Shown here: one piece after another, positions 43,259-52,561 of the stretch
How the letters are laid out: every line of letters begins with the position of its first letter
Position numbering within the stretch: position 1 is the first letter of the stretch
Assembly (NCBI RefSeq): GCF_001750165.1
Contig: NZ_CP015412.1
Coordinates: 248,001 to 312,000, forward strand
Length of the DNA: 64,000 nucleotides
Direction of reading: 5' to 3'
Source: Pseudoalteromonas luteoviolacea
GTDB taxonomy: Bacteria > Pseudomonadota > Gammaproteobacteria > Enterobacterales > Alteromonadaceae
The notes under the pieces: model-generated
What the model saw: the letters and a program-made list of their open reading frames with translations, nothing else
Database searches by the model: none
Told to the model about the DNA's origin: nothing
Made by a program: the position numbers and the translations under genes

Positions 43259-43305
43259 TCCTAATAATTGACGTATAATCTGCGACCCTTCAGTATTGGT
43301 CGCAG
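43252..43305 (+). promoter_or_regulatory. promoter of the RNA helicase gene with an overlapping dyad
   Basis: TTGTTA (43252-43257) and a perfect TATAAT (43274-43279) are 16 bases apart. Just after, CTGCGACC (43280-43287) and GGTCGCAG (43298-43305) form a perfect 8-base inverted repeat spanning the expected start of transcription. It could be an operator or a 5' RNA hairpin. Confidence 0.6.
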
Positions 43306-43315
43306 GTTTGCCGTT

Positions 43316-44614
43316 ATGAATTTTAAATCGTTTAGTTTTCCAGAGCCTTTGTTAAAAGCCTTAGATGAAATTGGCTTTACAGAGCTCACACCGATCCAAC
43401 AGGCGGCCATCCCTGTGATCAGAAAAGGTCACGATGTGCTTGCAACAGCACAGACTGGTACGGGTAAAACAGCTGCCTTTGCCTTACCTGTAATCCACAA
43501 CCTATTAAAAGGTACGGCAACAAAGTCGCCTCGCGCTTTATTTCTAGCACCGACTCGAGAGCTTGCTGAGCAAATCGCGAATAATTGTGAATCATTCACA
43601 AAGCATACCTCTTTGCGCACCGTTGCTGTTTTTGGTGGCGTAAACGTTGATGGTCAAACTCAGCGATTGGCACAAGGTGCTGATATCGTTGCTGCTACAC
43701 CGGGTAGGTTACTAGACTTAGTTCGACTAGGCAGTGTCGATTTAGCAAATATCGAGCATTTGGTGCTTGATGAAGCTGACCGTATGCTAGACATGGGTTT
43801 TATCGATGAAATGCAGCGTGTCATTGCGCTTGCTAAAGAAGACAAACAGCTATTACTATTCTCAGCAACTTTCCCATCAGCGGTAAAGCAATTTGCCAAG
43901 CAGGTACTAAAAGAACCAAAACTAGTTCAAACAGCACCGGAGAATACGACGGCAGAAACAGTGCGCCATGTGGTTTACCCAGTTGAGCAACAACGTAAAA
44001 AAGAGCTTTTATCTGAACTTATTGGTAAGAAAAATTGGCAGCAAGTCTTGGTATTCGTCAATATGAAAGATGATGCTGATACAATTGTAAAAGAGCTTGA
44101 GCTTGATGGTATTGCAGCCACTGTTTGTCATGGTGATAAAAAGCAAGGTGCTAGACGCCGTGCGCTGAGAGAGTTCAAAGAAGGTAAAGTTCGCGTTCTC
44201 GTTGCTACTGAAGTAGCGGCACGAGGAATAGATATTGAAGGCTTGCCACGCGTTGTTAACTACGATTTACCCTATCTTCCAGAAGACTATGTACACAGAA
44301 TTGGACGTACGGGCCGTGCAGGCAACTCAGGTCAAGCAATTTCATTCGTTAGCCGAGAAGAAGAACAATTTTTGCTTCATATTGAAGCTTTGATCGGCCA
44401 AAAGATAAAACGTTATTACCTTCCTGGCTATGAAGTTGCTAGCCGTGAAAACTTAATTGATAACTTAAGTAAAAAGCCAAGCCACCAAAGACGTAAAGTG
44501 CGTACTAACAGGCCGAGCAACCAAGCGAGTGGTGAAGCGCGGGTTAAAAACCGCAGTAAAATAAGCTCAGTGAGAAGCCGTTTGAAAGGCGTGAAGCTTA
44601 AACTAGATAAGTAG
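43316..44614 (+). CDS. DEAD-box RNA helicase, RhlE-like
   Basis: A 432-residue ATP-dependent RNA helicase. Motifs in order: Q motif (FTELTPIQQAAIP), I (AQTGTGKT), Ia (PTRELAEQ), II (DEAD in LVLDEADRMLDMGF), III (SAT), IV (VLVFVNMK), V (ATEVAARGID) and VI (HRIGRTGRAG). A basic C-terminal tail (KPSHQRRKVRTNRPSNQ and on) is typical of RhlE-type helicases acting on rRNA or mRNA decay. The start is ATG 43316 (MNFKSFSF); the longer TTG frame begins inside the promoter. Confidence 0.93.
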   Translation: MNFKSFSFPEPLLKALDEIGFTELTPIQQAAIPVIRKGHDVLATAQTGTGKTAAFALPVIHNLLKGTATKSPRALFLAPTRELAEQIANNCESFTKHTSLRTVAVFGGVNVDGQTQRLAQGADIVAATPGRLLDLVRLGSVDLANIEHLVLDEADRMLDMGFIDEMQRVIALAKEDKQLLLFSATFPSAVKQFAKQVLKEPKLVQTAPENTTAETVRHVVYPVEQQRKKELLSELIGKKNWQQVLVFVNMKDDADTIVKELELDGIAATVCHGDKKQGARRRALREFKEGKVRVLVATEVAARGIDIEGLPRVVNYDLPYLPEDYVHRIGRTGRAGNSGQAISFVSREEEQFLLHIEALIGQKIKRYYLPGYEVASRENLIDNLSKKPSHQRRKVRTNRPSNQASGEARVKNRSKISSVRSRLKGVKLKLDK

Positions 44615-44635
44615 ATGCTAAAGCTGTCAGTACTA

Positions 44636-44667
44636 GAAAAAAGCGAGTAAATAGCTCGCTTTTTTTG
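44636..44667 (+). terminator. terminator after the helicase gene
   Basis: AAAAAGCGAG (44638-44647) and CTCGCTTTTT (44655-44664) with a seven-base loop and continuing T run. Confidence 0.9.
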
Positions 44668-45056
44668 TGTCCATAAAACAATGGTGGATTAAGTTTTAAA
44701 CTGTAAAATCTGAGTCGCTCAGTGTGTAAAAAGCAGCCAATTAAAAAGTTTTATTGCTTGGTTGGAGCATTGATTTGATGTCTTTGGCTTTAAGCTAGGT
44801 GCACCAATTGCTGTTGCAGGAAGGTTTGTGTATCACAGGTTGCGTCAGGGCAGTCAGGTAAATTATAAAAACTCTCCCACTAAGCGGTTCAGCCTGCGAC
44901 TCTACTACTTTCCAGCGTGTAAAATTAAGTACTCAGTAACTTAATTAGTAGTCGATAAAATGGGGGTATAAAAAGTACGTTAACGATATAAATTTTTCAG
45001 TTGCTTAGGGGGTAAGTGGATAGAACATAAATAAAGTATCGAATACGGTTTAAAAG
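44668..45056. other. 389-base region without a recognisable gene
   Basis: Lies between the helicase terminator and the stop codon of the AFG1-like ATPase. Neither strand holds a frame with a start and a ribosome site. A 29-codon minus-strand stretch ending at 44790 looks protein-like but is bounded upstream by stops. No repeat or RNA family is recognised. Confidence 0.4.
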
Positions 45057-46142
45057 TTATGGACTAGGTAAGGGCCATGACTGCATTTCTACCAGGCGAC
45101 TCTTGGTACGCTCAAATTCAAAAGCCAGTAATTCCCCAGTATAGAGATTTTGTAGGCCATACGTTGAAGAAATGACTATGAGCTTTTTACGGTCATAAAA
45201 TTCATCTATGAGTGCAATAAATCGTCTTGCTTCATCATCAAAGTGCCTTACTTCAAATGCTTGTTTCTCTCTTATGTAGCCATCTTCAGTGCCTTGAGCA
45301 ACTAAGCTATTCGTAGCTGAACATCCCATTGCAGGTATATTTTTGATGAAAATTATCTCATAGTCATTTGCAAGTTGAATGTAGTCTGGGGTTGATCGTG
45401 GTTCAGAGCACAAGGCCATAAAATCAACTAATAAGCCGTTTTGACATTCACCTAAGATTTCCACTGGTCGCTTTTGGATACTGATATGGGTAAGTCCCAG
45501 AGAGCCACCAAGTGATGAAAATAAAGATGAAAAACCCAATTCATTACTTTCAAAATAAAAGTTTGCTGAAAAACCGTTTGCAAATCTGTGGTCATGCTCT
45601 CCGCAAATATTGATCAGGTTGCAATTGGCCATGAGTAAGTCAATGGTTGGTTCAAAACGGTTTCTTTGCAGTCCATTTTTGTAAAGTTCACTAGGGTGCG
45701 AATTCGAGGTCGCGACAAATACAACCCCAGCTTTGAAGAACGCGTCTAATAGGCCTGCTAGAATCATAGCATCACCGATGTCTTTCACAAAGAACTCGTC
45801 GAAGCAGAGTACTTTTGTATGTTTTGCCCAGTCAATAGCAATCAACTTCAGTGGATCTTTTTTCCCTTGGAACTTTTTGAGTTGCATATGGATTATTTGC
45901 ATAAAATGATGAAAGTGCAGTCTTTGCTTGTTTTTTATGGTCAATGATTCAAAAAACATATCCATAAGCATGGATTTACCTCGTCCAACAGGTCCGAATA
46001 GGTAAATTCCTTTTGAAGGGGCCGCTGTTGTAATTTGATTGCAAAGCTTATCAAGTTCATCAATAGCTGATATTTGTGCTGGGTCAAAAGTTAAAGTACT
46101 ACTTTTTATAAGCTGATTATATTTATCTAAAAGACGATGCAT
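45057..46142 (-). CDS. zapE: AFG1/ZapE-family ATPase
   Basis: A 361-residue P-loop ATPase. Walker A is GPVGRGKSM, Walker B and following are VLCFDEFFVKDIGDAMIL, then VFVATSNSHPSELYKNGLQRNRFEP, all typical of the AFG1 family. E. coli ZapE acts at the division ring, and mitochondrial AFG1 in protein quality control. The start is ATG 46142 (MHRLLDKYNQLI); a longer TTG frame to 46244 adds unusual sequence. The sequence is rather diverged from the standard family and the usual neighbours (rplM, rpsI) are missing, so it may be a second copy and the symbol is tentative. Confidence 0.8.
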   Translation of the reverse strand: MHRLLDKYNQLIKSSTLTFDPAQISAIDELDKLCNQITTAAPSKGIYLFGPVGRGKSMLMDMFFESLTIKNKQRLHFHHFMQIIHMQLKKFQGKKDPLKLIAIDWAKHTKVLCFDEFFVKDIGDAMILAGLLDAFFKAGVVFVATSNSHPSELYKNGLQRNRFEPTIDLLMANCNLINICGEHDHRFANGFSANFYFESNELGFSSLFSSLGGSLGLTHISIQKRPVEILGECQNGLLVDFMALCSEPRSTPDYIQLANDYEIIFIKNIPAMGCSATNSLVAQGTEDGYIREKQAFEVRHFDDEARRFIALIDEFYDRKKLIVISSTYGLQNLYTGELLAFEFERTKSRLVEMQSWPLPSP

Positions 46143-46334
46143 AAGTAATGGGGTAGGGAATTTGAGTAATATAATACTTTGAGTTATGTGTGAGATAAAG
46201 CTAAGTATTCGATTAAAGTTATGCTTAAGTAAGCCTGACTCCAAAAATGAAGTAAATTAAAAGCCAACTACATTTGAAAGGACATTATGTAAAATTGGCT
46301 TTTGTTTTATATACTCAACTCTATGTTACAGGTT

Positions 46335-46970
46335 TTATTTGTATGGACTTAAATCAGTTTGTTCAGTTTCGCAAACTTTTTTGATGACAGGGTGCTTTGC
46401 CATTTCACGAAGGTATTTTGCTAAATGTTCAAATTGAAGTGGAGGAGTATTTAGCTCATCTGCCCAAATACATAACATAAATAAATAGCAGTCGCATATA
46501 GTGAATTGTTCATTCACTACATAGCTTTTACCAGCCAAATGTCTATTCACAATAGTGAACATGTCAGTGAGCCGTGTTTGCTGGGTTTTAATGATATCGT
46601 CATACATTAAAGCACTTTGTGTATGGCGTTCAGGGTAAAAATAAATCATTAATTCAGCTTGTATTGTCGTTGTAAAGTACATTAACCATTGATAAAAAAC
46701 ACCTTTTTGTACAGGGTCAGTGGGTATCAACTGGCTCTCAGGGTGTTTTTCTGCAAGATATAAGCATATCGCGCCGCTTTCAAATAGCACAAACTCATCA
46801 TCTACAAGTGTGGGGATCCTACCTGTAGGGTTGAGCCTCAAATATTGCGCAGATTTTTGAGCGTGTTTCTTACGGTCAACAAGTTCTAGTTGGTACGGCA
46901 CTTTGAGTGCTTCTAATACAAAATGTGGAGCAAGACTGGCATTACGAGGGTAATAAAACAAAGTGTACAT
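46335..46970 (-). CDS. glutathione S-transferase family protein
   Basis: A 211-residue GST: an N-terminal thioredoxin-like domain (MYTLFYYPRNASLAPHFVLEAL, NPTGRIPTLVDDEFVLFESGAICLYLAEKHPES) with the usual GSH-binding Pro and Glu-Ser, and an all-helical C-terminal domain (FTICDCYLFMLCIWADEL). Detoxification or conjugation of an unknown compound. The start is ATG 46970, with AAGG 8 bases upstream; the frame extends six residues further to 46988. Confidence 0.85.
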   Translation of the reverse strand: MYTLFYYPRNASLAPHFVLEALKVPYQLELVDRKKHAQKSAQYLRLNPTGRIPTLVDDEFVLFESGAICLYLAEKHPESQLIPTDPVQKGVFYQWLMYFTTTIQAELMIYFYPERHTQSALMYDDIIKTQQTRLTDMFTIVNRHLAGKSYVVNEQFTICDCYLFMLCIWADELNTPPLQFEHLAKYLREMAKHPVIKKVCETEQTDLSPYK

Positions 46971-47042
46971 AACTGGCCTTATCATCAAGTTTTTATTGGT
47001 GAGAAAGCTCCTTTTACGGTTATTCCTTTAGCACTTTAGGAC

Positions 47043-47066
47043 AGCATTTGAATAATAACAAATGCT
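47043..47066. promoter_or_regulatory. perfect dyad upstream of the GST gene
   Basis: AGCATTTG (47043-47050) and CAAATGCT (47059-47066) with an eight-base AT spacer lie 73-96 bases before the GST start. A possible operator. The rest of the 270-base gap is AT-rich and empty. Confidence 0.35.
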
Positions 47067-47239
47067 TTGACGTATTTTTATTTAAAAATTTAAATCAACC
47101 AAAGTAAGTTAACAAGATTAACCTGGAATTTCTCTGCCGTTAATGATTTTACCTTAAATAGGAAAGTTATCTACGCATTTAATTACATGTAACAAAAATA
47201 ATGAAAAAAGTAATTAGTGGCGATTTTAAGAGAAGCTAA

Positions 47240-47277
47240 GAAAAGGAAAGAGCATTTTTGCAGTTGCAAAAATGCTC
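47240..47277 (-). terminator. terminator of the AbgT transporter gene
   Basis: GAGCATTTTTGC (47250-47261) and GCAAAAATGCTC (47266-47277) form a perfect 12-base stem with a four-base loop. On the minus strand CTTTCCTTTT follows. It lies 11 bases past the stop codon. Confidence 0.85.
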
Positions 47278-47287
47278 ATATTATTAA

Positions 47288-48895
47288 TTAAGGTGTGTAG
47301 TATATTGGTGAGTTTGGACCGACAGGTAGGCCAAACCCAAATACCCAAATATAGAATAATGCGACCCAACCAACAAAGAAGAACATACTGTAAGGCAACA
47401 TTGTGGCTACCAAAGTACCTATTCCCATGTCTTTTTTGTATTTTGTCGCTACAGCTAAAATAAGTCCAAAGTAACTCATCATAGGCGTAATTAAGTTAGT
47501 CACAGAGTCGCCGATACGGTATGCAGCTTGGATAGTTTCCGGCGCATAACCAACCAACATTAACATTGGTACGAAAATAGGGGCAGTTACGGCCCACTGT
47601 GCAGAAGAGGAGCCTAAACATAGGTTAACCATTGCGCACATCATGATGAACAATATGAAAACTTCTGGACCCGTAAGGTTTAGCGCTTGCAACAATGCCG
47701 CACCGTTAATCGCTAAAATAGTTCCTAAATTAGTCCATTTGAAGAATGCGACAAACTGAGCTGCGAAGAACACAAGTACAATATACATACCCATTGAGCT
47801 CATGCTCTTACTCATTGCATCAATGACATCGCGGTCTGTTTTCATAGTGCCTACAACACGACCATATACATAGCCTGGAATTGCAAACGTTACAAAAATT
47901 AGTACAACTATACCTTTAAGGAATGGAGAGCCTGCTACAGCACCGGTTTCAGGATGACGAAGGATACCATCCTCAGGTACGATAGTTAGCGCTAGAATAC
48001 TACATACAATCAGTAGAGAAACACCAGCCCACTTCAAGCCGATTTTCTCTTTATCGGTCAAATGCTCAATGTTATTTTCTGATAAGTCAACGCTTGCATC
48101 GTCTGGGTTGTATTTACCAAGGCGTGGCTCAACAATTTTTTCAGTAACTAAAGTACCAACAATGGCGATTAAGAATACTGAAATCATCATGAAGTACCAA
48201 TTTGCCTCTGGTCCAACATGATAAGTTGGGTCAATCATTTGCGCAGCGGGTGTTGTAATACCTGCAAGCAATGGGTCGATTGTGCCAAGAAGTAGATTTG
48301 CGCTGTAGCCGCCGGATACACCTGCAAAAGCAGCGGCTAGGCCGGCTAATGGATGTCTGCCCAGACTGTGGAAAATCATGGCAGCTAGCGGAATAAGGAC
48401 TACATAACCGAGTTCAGATGCGGTATTTGATAAAATTGCCGCGAAGACAACCATGAAGGTTACAAGGCGTTTAGACGCACCCATAACCATGCCTCGCATA
48501 GCAGCTGAAAGCATGCCTGAGTGCTCAGCAACACTGACACCAAGTAATGCAACAAGCACAGTCCCAAGTGGTGCAAATCCAGTAAAGTTTGTGACAAGGC
48601 CTGTCATTATTTTTTGTAGGCCTTCAGCGCTCATCAGGCTAACTACTTCAATGACACCGTCAGCATCACGTCCTTTGGCTCCCTCTGGGCGAGGGTCAAT
48701 TGCACTCAAGCCCATCCAGTCGGCAATGCCACTGAAGACCACGATTGCAACACACAGCATTGCAAATAGGGTGATTGGGTGTGGGAGCATGTTCCCTAAA
48801 AACTCCACCGTTGCCAAGAAGCGATTAAATAAGCCGCTTTGTTGTTCTGGCGCTGGAGAGTTTTTATTCGCTTTAGTCTCTACTGCATTCGACAT
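47288..48895 (-). CDS. AbgT-family transporter (p-aminobenzoyl-glutamate / MtrF type)
   Basis: A 535-residue inner-membrane protein with about eleven hydrophobic segments. AbgT features: MLPHPITLFAMLC, NTASELGYVVLIPLAAMIFHSLGRHPLAG, SGGYSANLLLGTIDPLLAGIT, SSSAQWAVTAPIFVPMLMLVGYAPE and DSVTNLITPMMSYFGLIL. Characterised relatives take up p-aminobenzoyl-glutamate or export sulfonamide-type compounds; direction here is unknown. The start is ATG 48895 (MSNAVET); the frame extends to an ATG at 48928 and neither has a strong ribosome site. No abgAB hydrolase genes are adjacent. Confidence 0.9.
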   Translation of the reverse strand: MSNAVETKANKNSPAPEQQSGLFNRFLATVEFLGNMLPHPITLFAMLCVAIVVFSGIADWMGLSAIDPRPEGAKGRDADGVIEVVSLMSAEGLQKIMTGLVTNFTGFAPLGTVLVALLGVSVAEHSGMLSAAMRGMVMGASKRLVTFMVVFAAILSNTASELGYVVLIPLAAMIFHSLGRHPLAGLAAAFAGVSGGYSANLLLGTIDPLLAGITTPAAQMIDPTYHVGPEANWYFMMISVFLIAIVGTLVTEKIVEPRLGKYNPDDASVDLSENNIEHLTDKEKIGLKWAGVSLLIVCSILALTIVPEDGILRHPETGAVAGSPFLKGIVVLIFVTFAIPGYVYGRVVGTMKTDRDVIDAMSKSMSSMGMYIVLVFFAAQFVAFFKWTNLGTILAINGAALLQALNLTGPEVFILFIMMCAMVNLCLGSSSAQWAVTAPIFVPMLMLVGYAPETIQAAYRIGDSVTNLITPMMSYFGLILAVATKYKKDMGIGTLVATMLPYSMFFFVGWVALFYIWVFGFGLPVGPNSPIYYTP

Positions 48896-49096
48896 AGCAA
48901 GTTTTCTCGGTTCCAAAAAATGCGACATACCATATCACTTTTTCATTCAGCGGTCATTTATAAAAGTTAACTCAAGGTGAAAATGAGATAAAATTACAAC
49001 TATCTATGATGAAGAGCATACAAGATTCATGATGTAAGTAAGTACTTTGTTTTGGTTGCATAAATATTGCTCTATTCTTTTTGTTTGGTTGAGTTT

Positions 49097-49414
49097 TTAA
49101 TTTTTTATTCTATTTTTTTTGGGGGGAGTGACACCTTTAAAAAGTAACGGGTATTGACGACACTTATTACCAATGTGGTCATCAGCCATAATTTGTTGGC
49201 AAATACGCTCAATATTATCATCCGCAGCAAGCACCCACTCTAAGTGTTCAATGGTACGTTTGAGCCCTTTTTTTAAATAGGCTTGCTCCTGATAGTACTG
49301 ACAATTAGCTTTAATCACGTTAATTGCGTTTGGGTTTTGTTTTAAGGCGCTGACGACCTGCTCCATGTAGGTCTGTGATGACTGTGCACTTGCTCTGTTT
49401 CTATTTCTAGCCAT
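49097..49414 (-). CDS. hypothetical protein, basic and helical
   Basis: A 105-residue protein with a basic start (MARNRNRASAQSSQTY) and basic end (TPPKKNRIKN) and a helical core with three Cys (ANCQYYQE, ERICQQI, NKCRQYPL). No family is recognised. Its start overlaps the end of the DUF3081 gene by eight bases, so the two are almost certainly cotranscribed and translated together. Confidence 0.6.
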   Translation of the reverse strand: MARNRNRASAQSSQTYMEQVVSALKQNPNAINVIKANCQYYQEQAYLKKGLKRTIEHLEWVLAADDNIERICQQIMADDHIGNKCRQYPLLFKGVTPPKKNRIKN

Positions 49415-49670
49415 CTAACATGCTCGCAATGTAATTAATCTTTTTCATGAAATCATTTTTTTGAGACTCTTTGTCATAATTGAATTGATATGTGTTGTGA
49501 AAGCCAAATCGTAAAAAAACGCCACTGCCTTTTAGATAAATTGTATAACCGTCAGGATCTGAGAAGGCAGTGATCCCTTCAAACTGCTTACCTTGCTCAT
49601 AATCTTGCCCTTGCTGTCTGATATGCTCATACACTTTTAAGATGAGGTTGCTATTGAGTTCATTCTTCAT
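49407..49670 (-). CDS. DUF3081-family small protein
   Basis: An 87-residue protein: MKNELNSNLILKVYEHIRQQ, then GKQFEGITAFSDPDGYTIYL and FHNTYQFNYDKESQKNDFMKKI. This fits the DUF3081 family of gammaproteobacteria, whose function is unknown. First gene of a two-gene unit with the overlapping 105-residue gene. Confidence 0.7.
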   Translation of the reverse strand: MKNELNSNLILKVYEHIRQQGQDYEQGKQFEGITAFSDPDGYTIYLKGSGVFLRFGFHNTYQFNYDKESQKNDFMKKINYIASMLDG

Positions 49671-49719
49671 AACACACCAATGCTTTGATATTCATTTTTA
49701 TTATTACTATCAAAGCGTA

Positions 49720-50253
49720 TTAACGGATCAGTTTTGATATGGCTTTGAAATGAGGGTGTTTTGCATCTTTAAGTATGTCGAATAACACAGCTTCTAAACT
49801 CATAATTATCGCGCCATCATTGCGTAGCTGATCAATTGCCCATGCCTTATGCTGGATATTTCGAGATGCTATCGCATCAGCAACGACGATAACCGGTTGT
49901 TTTAATCTCAACAAATCTTGAACGGTCTGATAGACACATACATGCGCTTCAAGGCCAACAACCACTTTGATTGTTGTCGGATTTAGACTGATGGCCGCTT
50001 TTGACAAAGGGTCGTTAAGCGCACTAAATGATGTTTTCTCAAAACGACGTATGTGAAAGCCTATGAGTCGCTCATCTGTACGTCCCAATCCTTGAGGGTA
50101 CTGCTCAAACAGTAATATCTCGAGTGATAATAATTCAGCAGCAGTTAGTAGCTTTTCAGTGTTGTTCACAACTTCTGAATATTGCGTTATGTGTGGCAGA
50201 AAACGCTCTTGTATATCGACAGCAAGAATTTGATGAGTGGCAGTATGGTCCAT
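49720..50253 (-). CDS. isochorismatase-like cysteine hydrolase
   Basis: A 177-residue protein of the isochorismatase-like family. The presumed triad is present: Asp in ILAVDIQERFLP, Lys in RRFEKTSFSA and Cys in VVGLEAHVCVYQTVQDLL. It resembles the YcaC/isochorismatase-domain-containing 1 branch; the substrate is unknown. The ATG at 50253 has AAAGGG about 7 bases upstream. Divergent from rnz with a 77-base gap. Confidence 0.88.
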   Translation of the reverse strand: MDHTATHQILAVDIQERFLPHITQYSEVVNNTEKLLTAAELLSLEILLFEQYPQGLGRTDERLIGFHIRRFEKTSFSALNDPLSKAAISLNPTTIKVVVGLEAHVCVYQTVQDLLRLKQPVIVVADAIASRNIQHKAWAIDQLRNDGAIIMSLEAVLFDILKDAKHPHFKAISKLIR

Positions 50254-50330
50254 GGATTAACCCTTTAGCTATTGTTTAACATCACTTAAACTGTTTACTG
50301 TAGTATCATCATTATGGATTTAAGTTAGTT

Positions 50331-51284
50331 ATGCAATTGGAGTTTTTGGGGACTTCATCTGGGAGCCCGTCCACTTTTCGAAATGTTTCAGCAACAGCGG
50401 TTAAATTTGAAAAGTCAAAAGAGTGGGTTTTAGTTGATTGTGGTGAGGGGACGCAGCATCAAATACTAAAATCCAAATTATCCCTGTATCAACTCAGCTT
50501 GATCTGCATTAGCCATGTCCATGGCGATCACTGTTATGGGCTACCAGGTTTATTGGCATCTATGGCAATGTCGGGAAGAAAGGAAGCCGTCTATCTATTA
50601 GCGCCCAAAAAAGTCATTGAGTTTTTACATGCCACATTTTCACTCACTGATTTAGCCTTGCCTTTTGATCTTAAAACTAACGCGATTGAAGAGCTGGATG
50701 AAGTGTGTCTGCATTTTGATTTCTGTAAATTGGAAGTTATTACGCTTAAGCATCGTGTTCCGAGTTTTGGCTTTAAGGTAAGTGAAACTCTAATACCGAA
50801 TAAGTTAAATATTGGCTTGTTGAAGCAGCATGATATTGCGACAGGACCTCACTTTAATCAATTACAAAAAGGCATTGATGCAGAGTATCAGGGAAGAATG
50901 CTCGAATCTAAAAAATATGCTTTTCCCAGTTGGCAACCTCGCACCGTCATTGTGTGTGGCGATAATGAGAAGCCGAGTTTATTAAAAGAGTACGTGGATG
51001 GTGCAGACGCATTAGTCCATGAAGCGACTTTTACTCATAAAGATCTCAAAAAAGTTGGCCATCATACAGGGCATAGTGATGCAAAGCGGATAGCTGAATT
51101 TGCTCAGCAGGCCAAAGTTCCATTATTAGTCTTAACCCACTTTAGCGTTCGTTATCATGGACCTGGATTGCTGGATAATTTGGAAGACGAAGCCCACACA
51201 TATTATCAAGGAGAGCTTGTCCTTGCGAGTGATGGGCTAACGTTGGATATTCCAAAGGTACTACTTTCTGAGTGCCTTGAATAG
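50331..51284 (+). CDS. rnz: ribonuclease Z
   Basis: A 317-residue metallo-beta-lactamase-fold endonuclease that trims tRNA 3' ends. The zinc motif HVHGDHCYG has His62, His64, Asp66 and His67; the start MQLEFLGTSSGSPS, the CGEGTQHQ segment, the GDNEKPS and the HEATF and HTGHSDAKRIAEFA motifs complete the RNase Z pattern. Its last 24 bases overlap the convergent DUF2252 gene. Confidence 0.94.
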   Translation: MQLEFLGTSSGSPSTFRNVSATAVKFEKSKEWVLVDCGEGTQHQILKSKLSLYQLSLICISHVHGDHCYGLPGLLASMAMSGRKEAVYLLAPKKVIEFLHATFSLTDLALPFDLKTNAIEELDEVCLHFDFCKLEVITLKHRVPSFGFKVSETLIPNKLNIGLLKQHDIATGPHFNQLQKGIDAEYQGRMLESKKYAFPSWQPRTVIVCGDNEKPSLLKEYVDGADALVHEATFTHKDLKKVGHHTGHSDAKRIAEFAQQAKVPLLVLTHFSVRYHGPGLLDNLEDEAHTYYQGELVLASDGLTLDIPKVLLSECLE

Positions 51285-52559
51285 TTCCCAGTCTTCATTC
51301 ACTTGCTTTGCATATTGGTTTGCTTTGCTTACAAGTGCAGTGAAGAGTGGAGGTAGAGTGGTTATACAGTGTTCTTGATAGGTCATTGAGCGTCTGTCGC
51401 CTCGCATATGTGCGTAAGCTAAAACTTGCGCACAGCTTTTGGCATATTGCTCAAAGCCATTTTTTTCAGCAGCACGTTTTCCTAGGGTAATATGTTCAGG
51501 ATCAATACCGACTCGGGCATGATGACGAGAACGTACCAGCCAATGAACACCTTGCCAAAGCGCATCATCAATAATTAAATCAGGTCTACGCTGCATTTGA
51601 CGTTGGCAGTTCACGGTTAAATGAGCATGGTTAAGGCGATTAATTGGACTTAAATCTTTAAAGTAGTGCAAAGGTGCTGCCAAGGTTTGTTGCTTGACTT
51701 CGATAATATGATAAAGCTCTGGTGTATTTAGATCTTTGGGGCCCACTAGCAGATAAAAGCGCTTTAAATGATTGCTACCTGTTCCTGCATCTAACCGCTC
51801 AACACAGTCGATAATATCATCGTCGACATAAGGCCTAAATTGTTCTAGCAGATTAGCTTTAATATCATTATGAATGGGTTCAAACTTTAATGGATCAGCT
51901 TTAAACCGCAATGGCACTGAAGTGAGTTCAACATCTTTCGCTAGGGTACTTTTGACGTTAAATGCTGAGCCACCAACCAAACGTTGCAAGCCCTTTTGCC
52001 ACCGCTTATGCAATATATGATCTTTGTCGAAATCGGTAAGCGCGCTTTGGCTATTATTCTCCCCGCGTAAAGACGCTTCGCAAGTCGCAACGTAATGCGC
52101 CAAAAACTCACTTTGGGCGTGTGGTATGCGCTCTGCTAATACCGCAGGTTTTTGTTTTATGTTCATCGAGTCCGTCGATTCTTTTACATCAAGCCCAGCT
52201 TGCTGTGCTAAGTTCAAGCTGACTAAGAACCGGAATATATCCCAAATAGCATGACCGACGCAGGCATCATCGAAGTCATTAGGTGTGAATACTAGAGTTT
52301 CACCGTGAGAGCCTTCTTCACTTAAAAACCCAAAGTTACTGGTATGGCAGTCTCCCATTATCATAGTCACTGGAATATCGTACACTGAGGCTGGTAGGTC
52401 AATTACCCCATCGAAAATGTCACTGTACATCAGTGGTGCTGTGCCGCGGAAAAAATGAAATGCACTTGCTGCCATTTTTTCATGCTTATTTAACCTTGTA
52501 GATGGTGTTGTTCCATCATGGCGCTCAAAATACTGAATAAGTAATTTGTTACGATTCAT
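51261..52559 (-). CDS. DUF2252-family protein
   Basis: A 432-residue protein of the DUF2252 family, with HEKMAASAFHFFRGTAPLMY near the start, MGDCHTSNFGFL, FTPNDFDDACVGHAIWDIFRF, DAGTGSNHLKRFYLLV and the C-terminal AYAHMRGDRR motif. The GDCHxxNFG and NDFD motifs recall the catalytic and metal-binding loops of kinase-like phosphotransferases, so an ATP-using activity is possible but unproved. It starts two bases after the stop of the PPK2 gene, in the same operon. Confidence 0.87.
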   Translation of the reverse strand: MNRNKLLIQYFERHDGTTPSTRLNKHEKMAASAFHFFRGTAPLMYSDIFDGVIDLPASVYDIPVTMIMGDCHTSNFGFLSEEGSHGETLVFTPNDFDDACVGHAIWDIFRFLVSLNLAQQAGLDVKESTDSMNIKQKPAVLAERIPHAQSEFLAHYVATCEASLRGENNSQSALTDFDKDHILHKRWQKGLQRLVGGSAFNVKSTLAKDVELTSVPLRFKADPLKFEPIHNDIKANLLEQFRPYVDDDIIDCVERLDAGTGSNHLKRFYLLVGPKDLNTPELYHIIEVKQQTLAAPLHYFKDLSPINRLNHAHLTVNCQRQMQRRPDLIIDDALWQGVHWLVRSRHHARVGIDPEHITLGKRAAEKNGFEQYAKSCAQVLAYAHMRGDRRSMTYQEHCITTLPPLFTALVSKANQYAKQVNEDWELFKALRK

Positions 52560-52561
52560 TT

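Noticed and set aside
44790..44879. 29-codon protein-like stretch on the minus strand (gene remnant?)
   Set aside because: Stops lie directly upstream in frame, no start codon or family match; too short to call a pseudogene.
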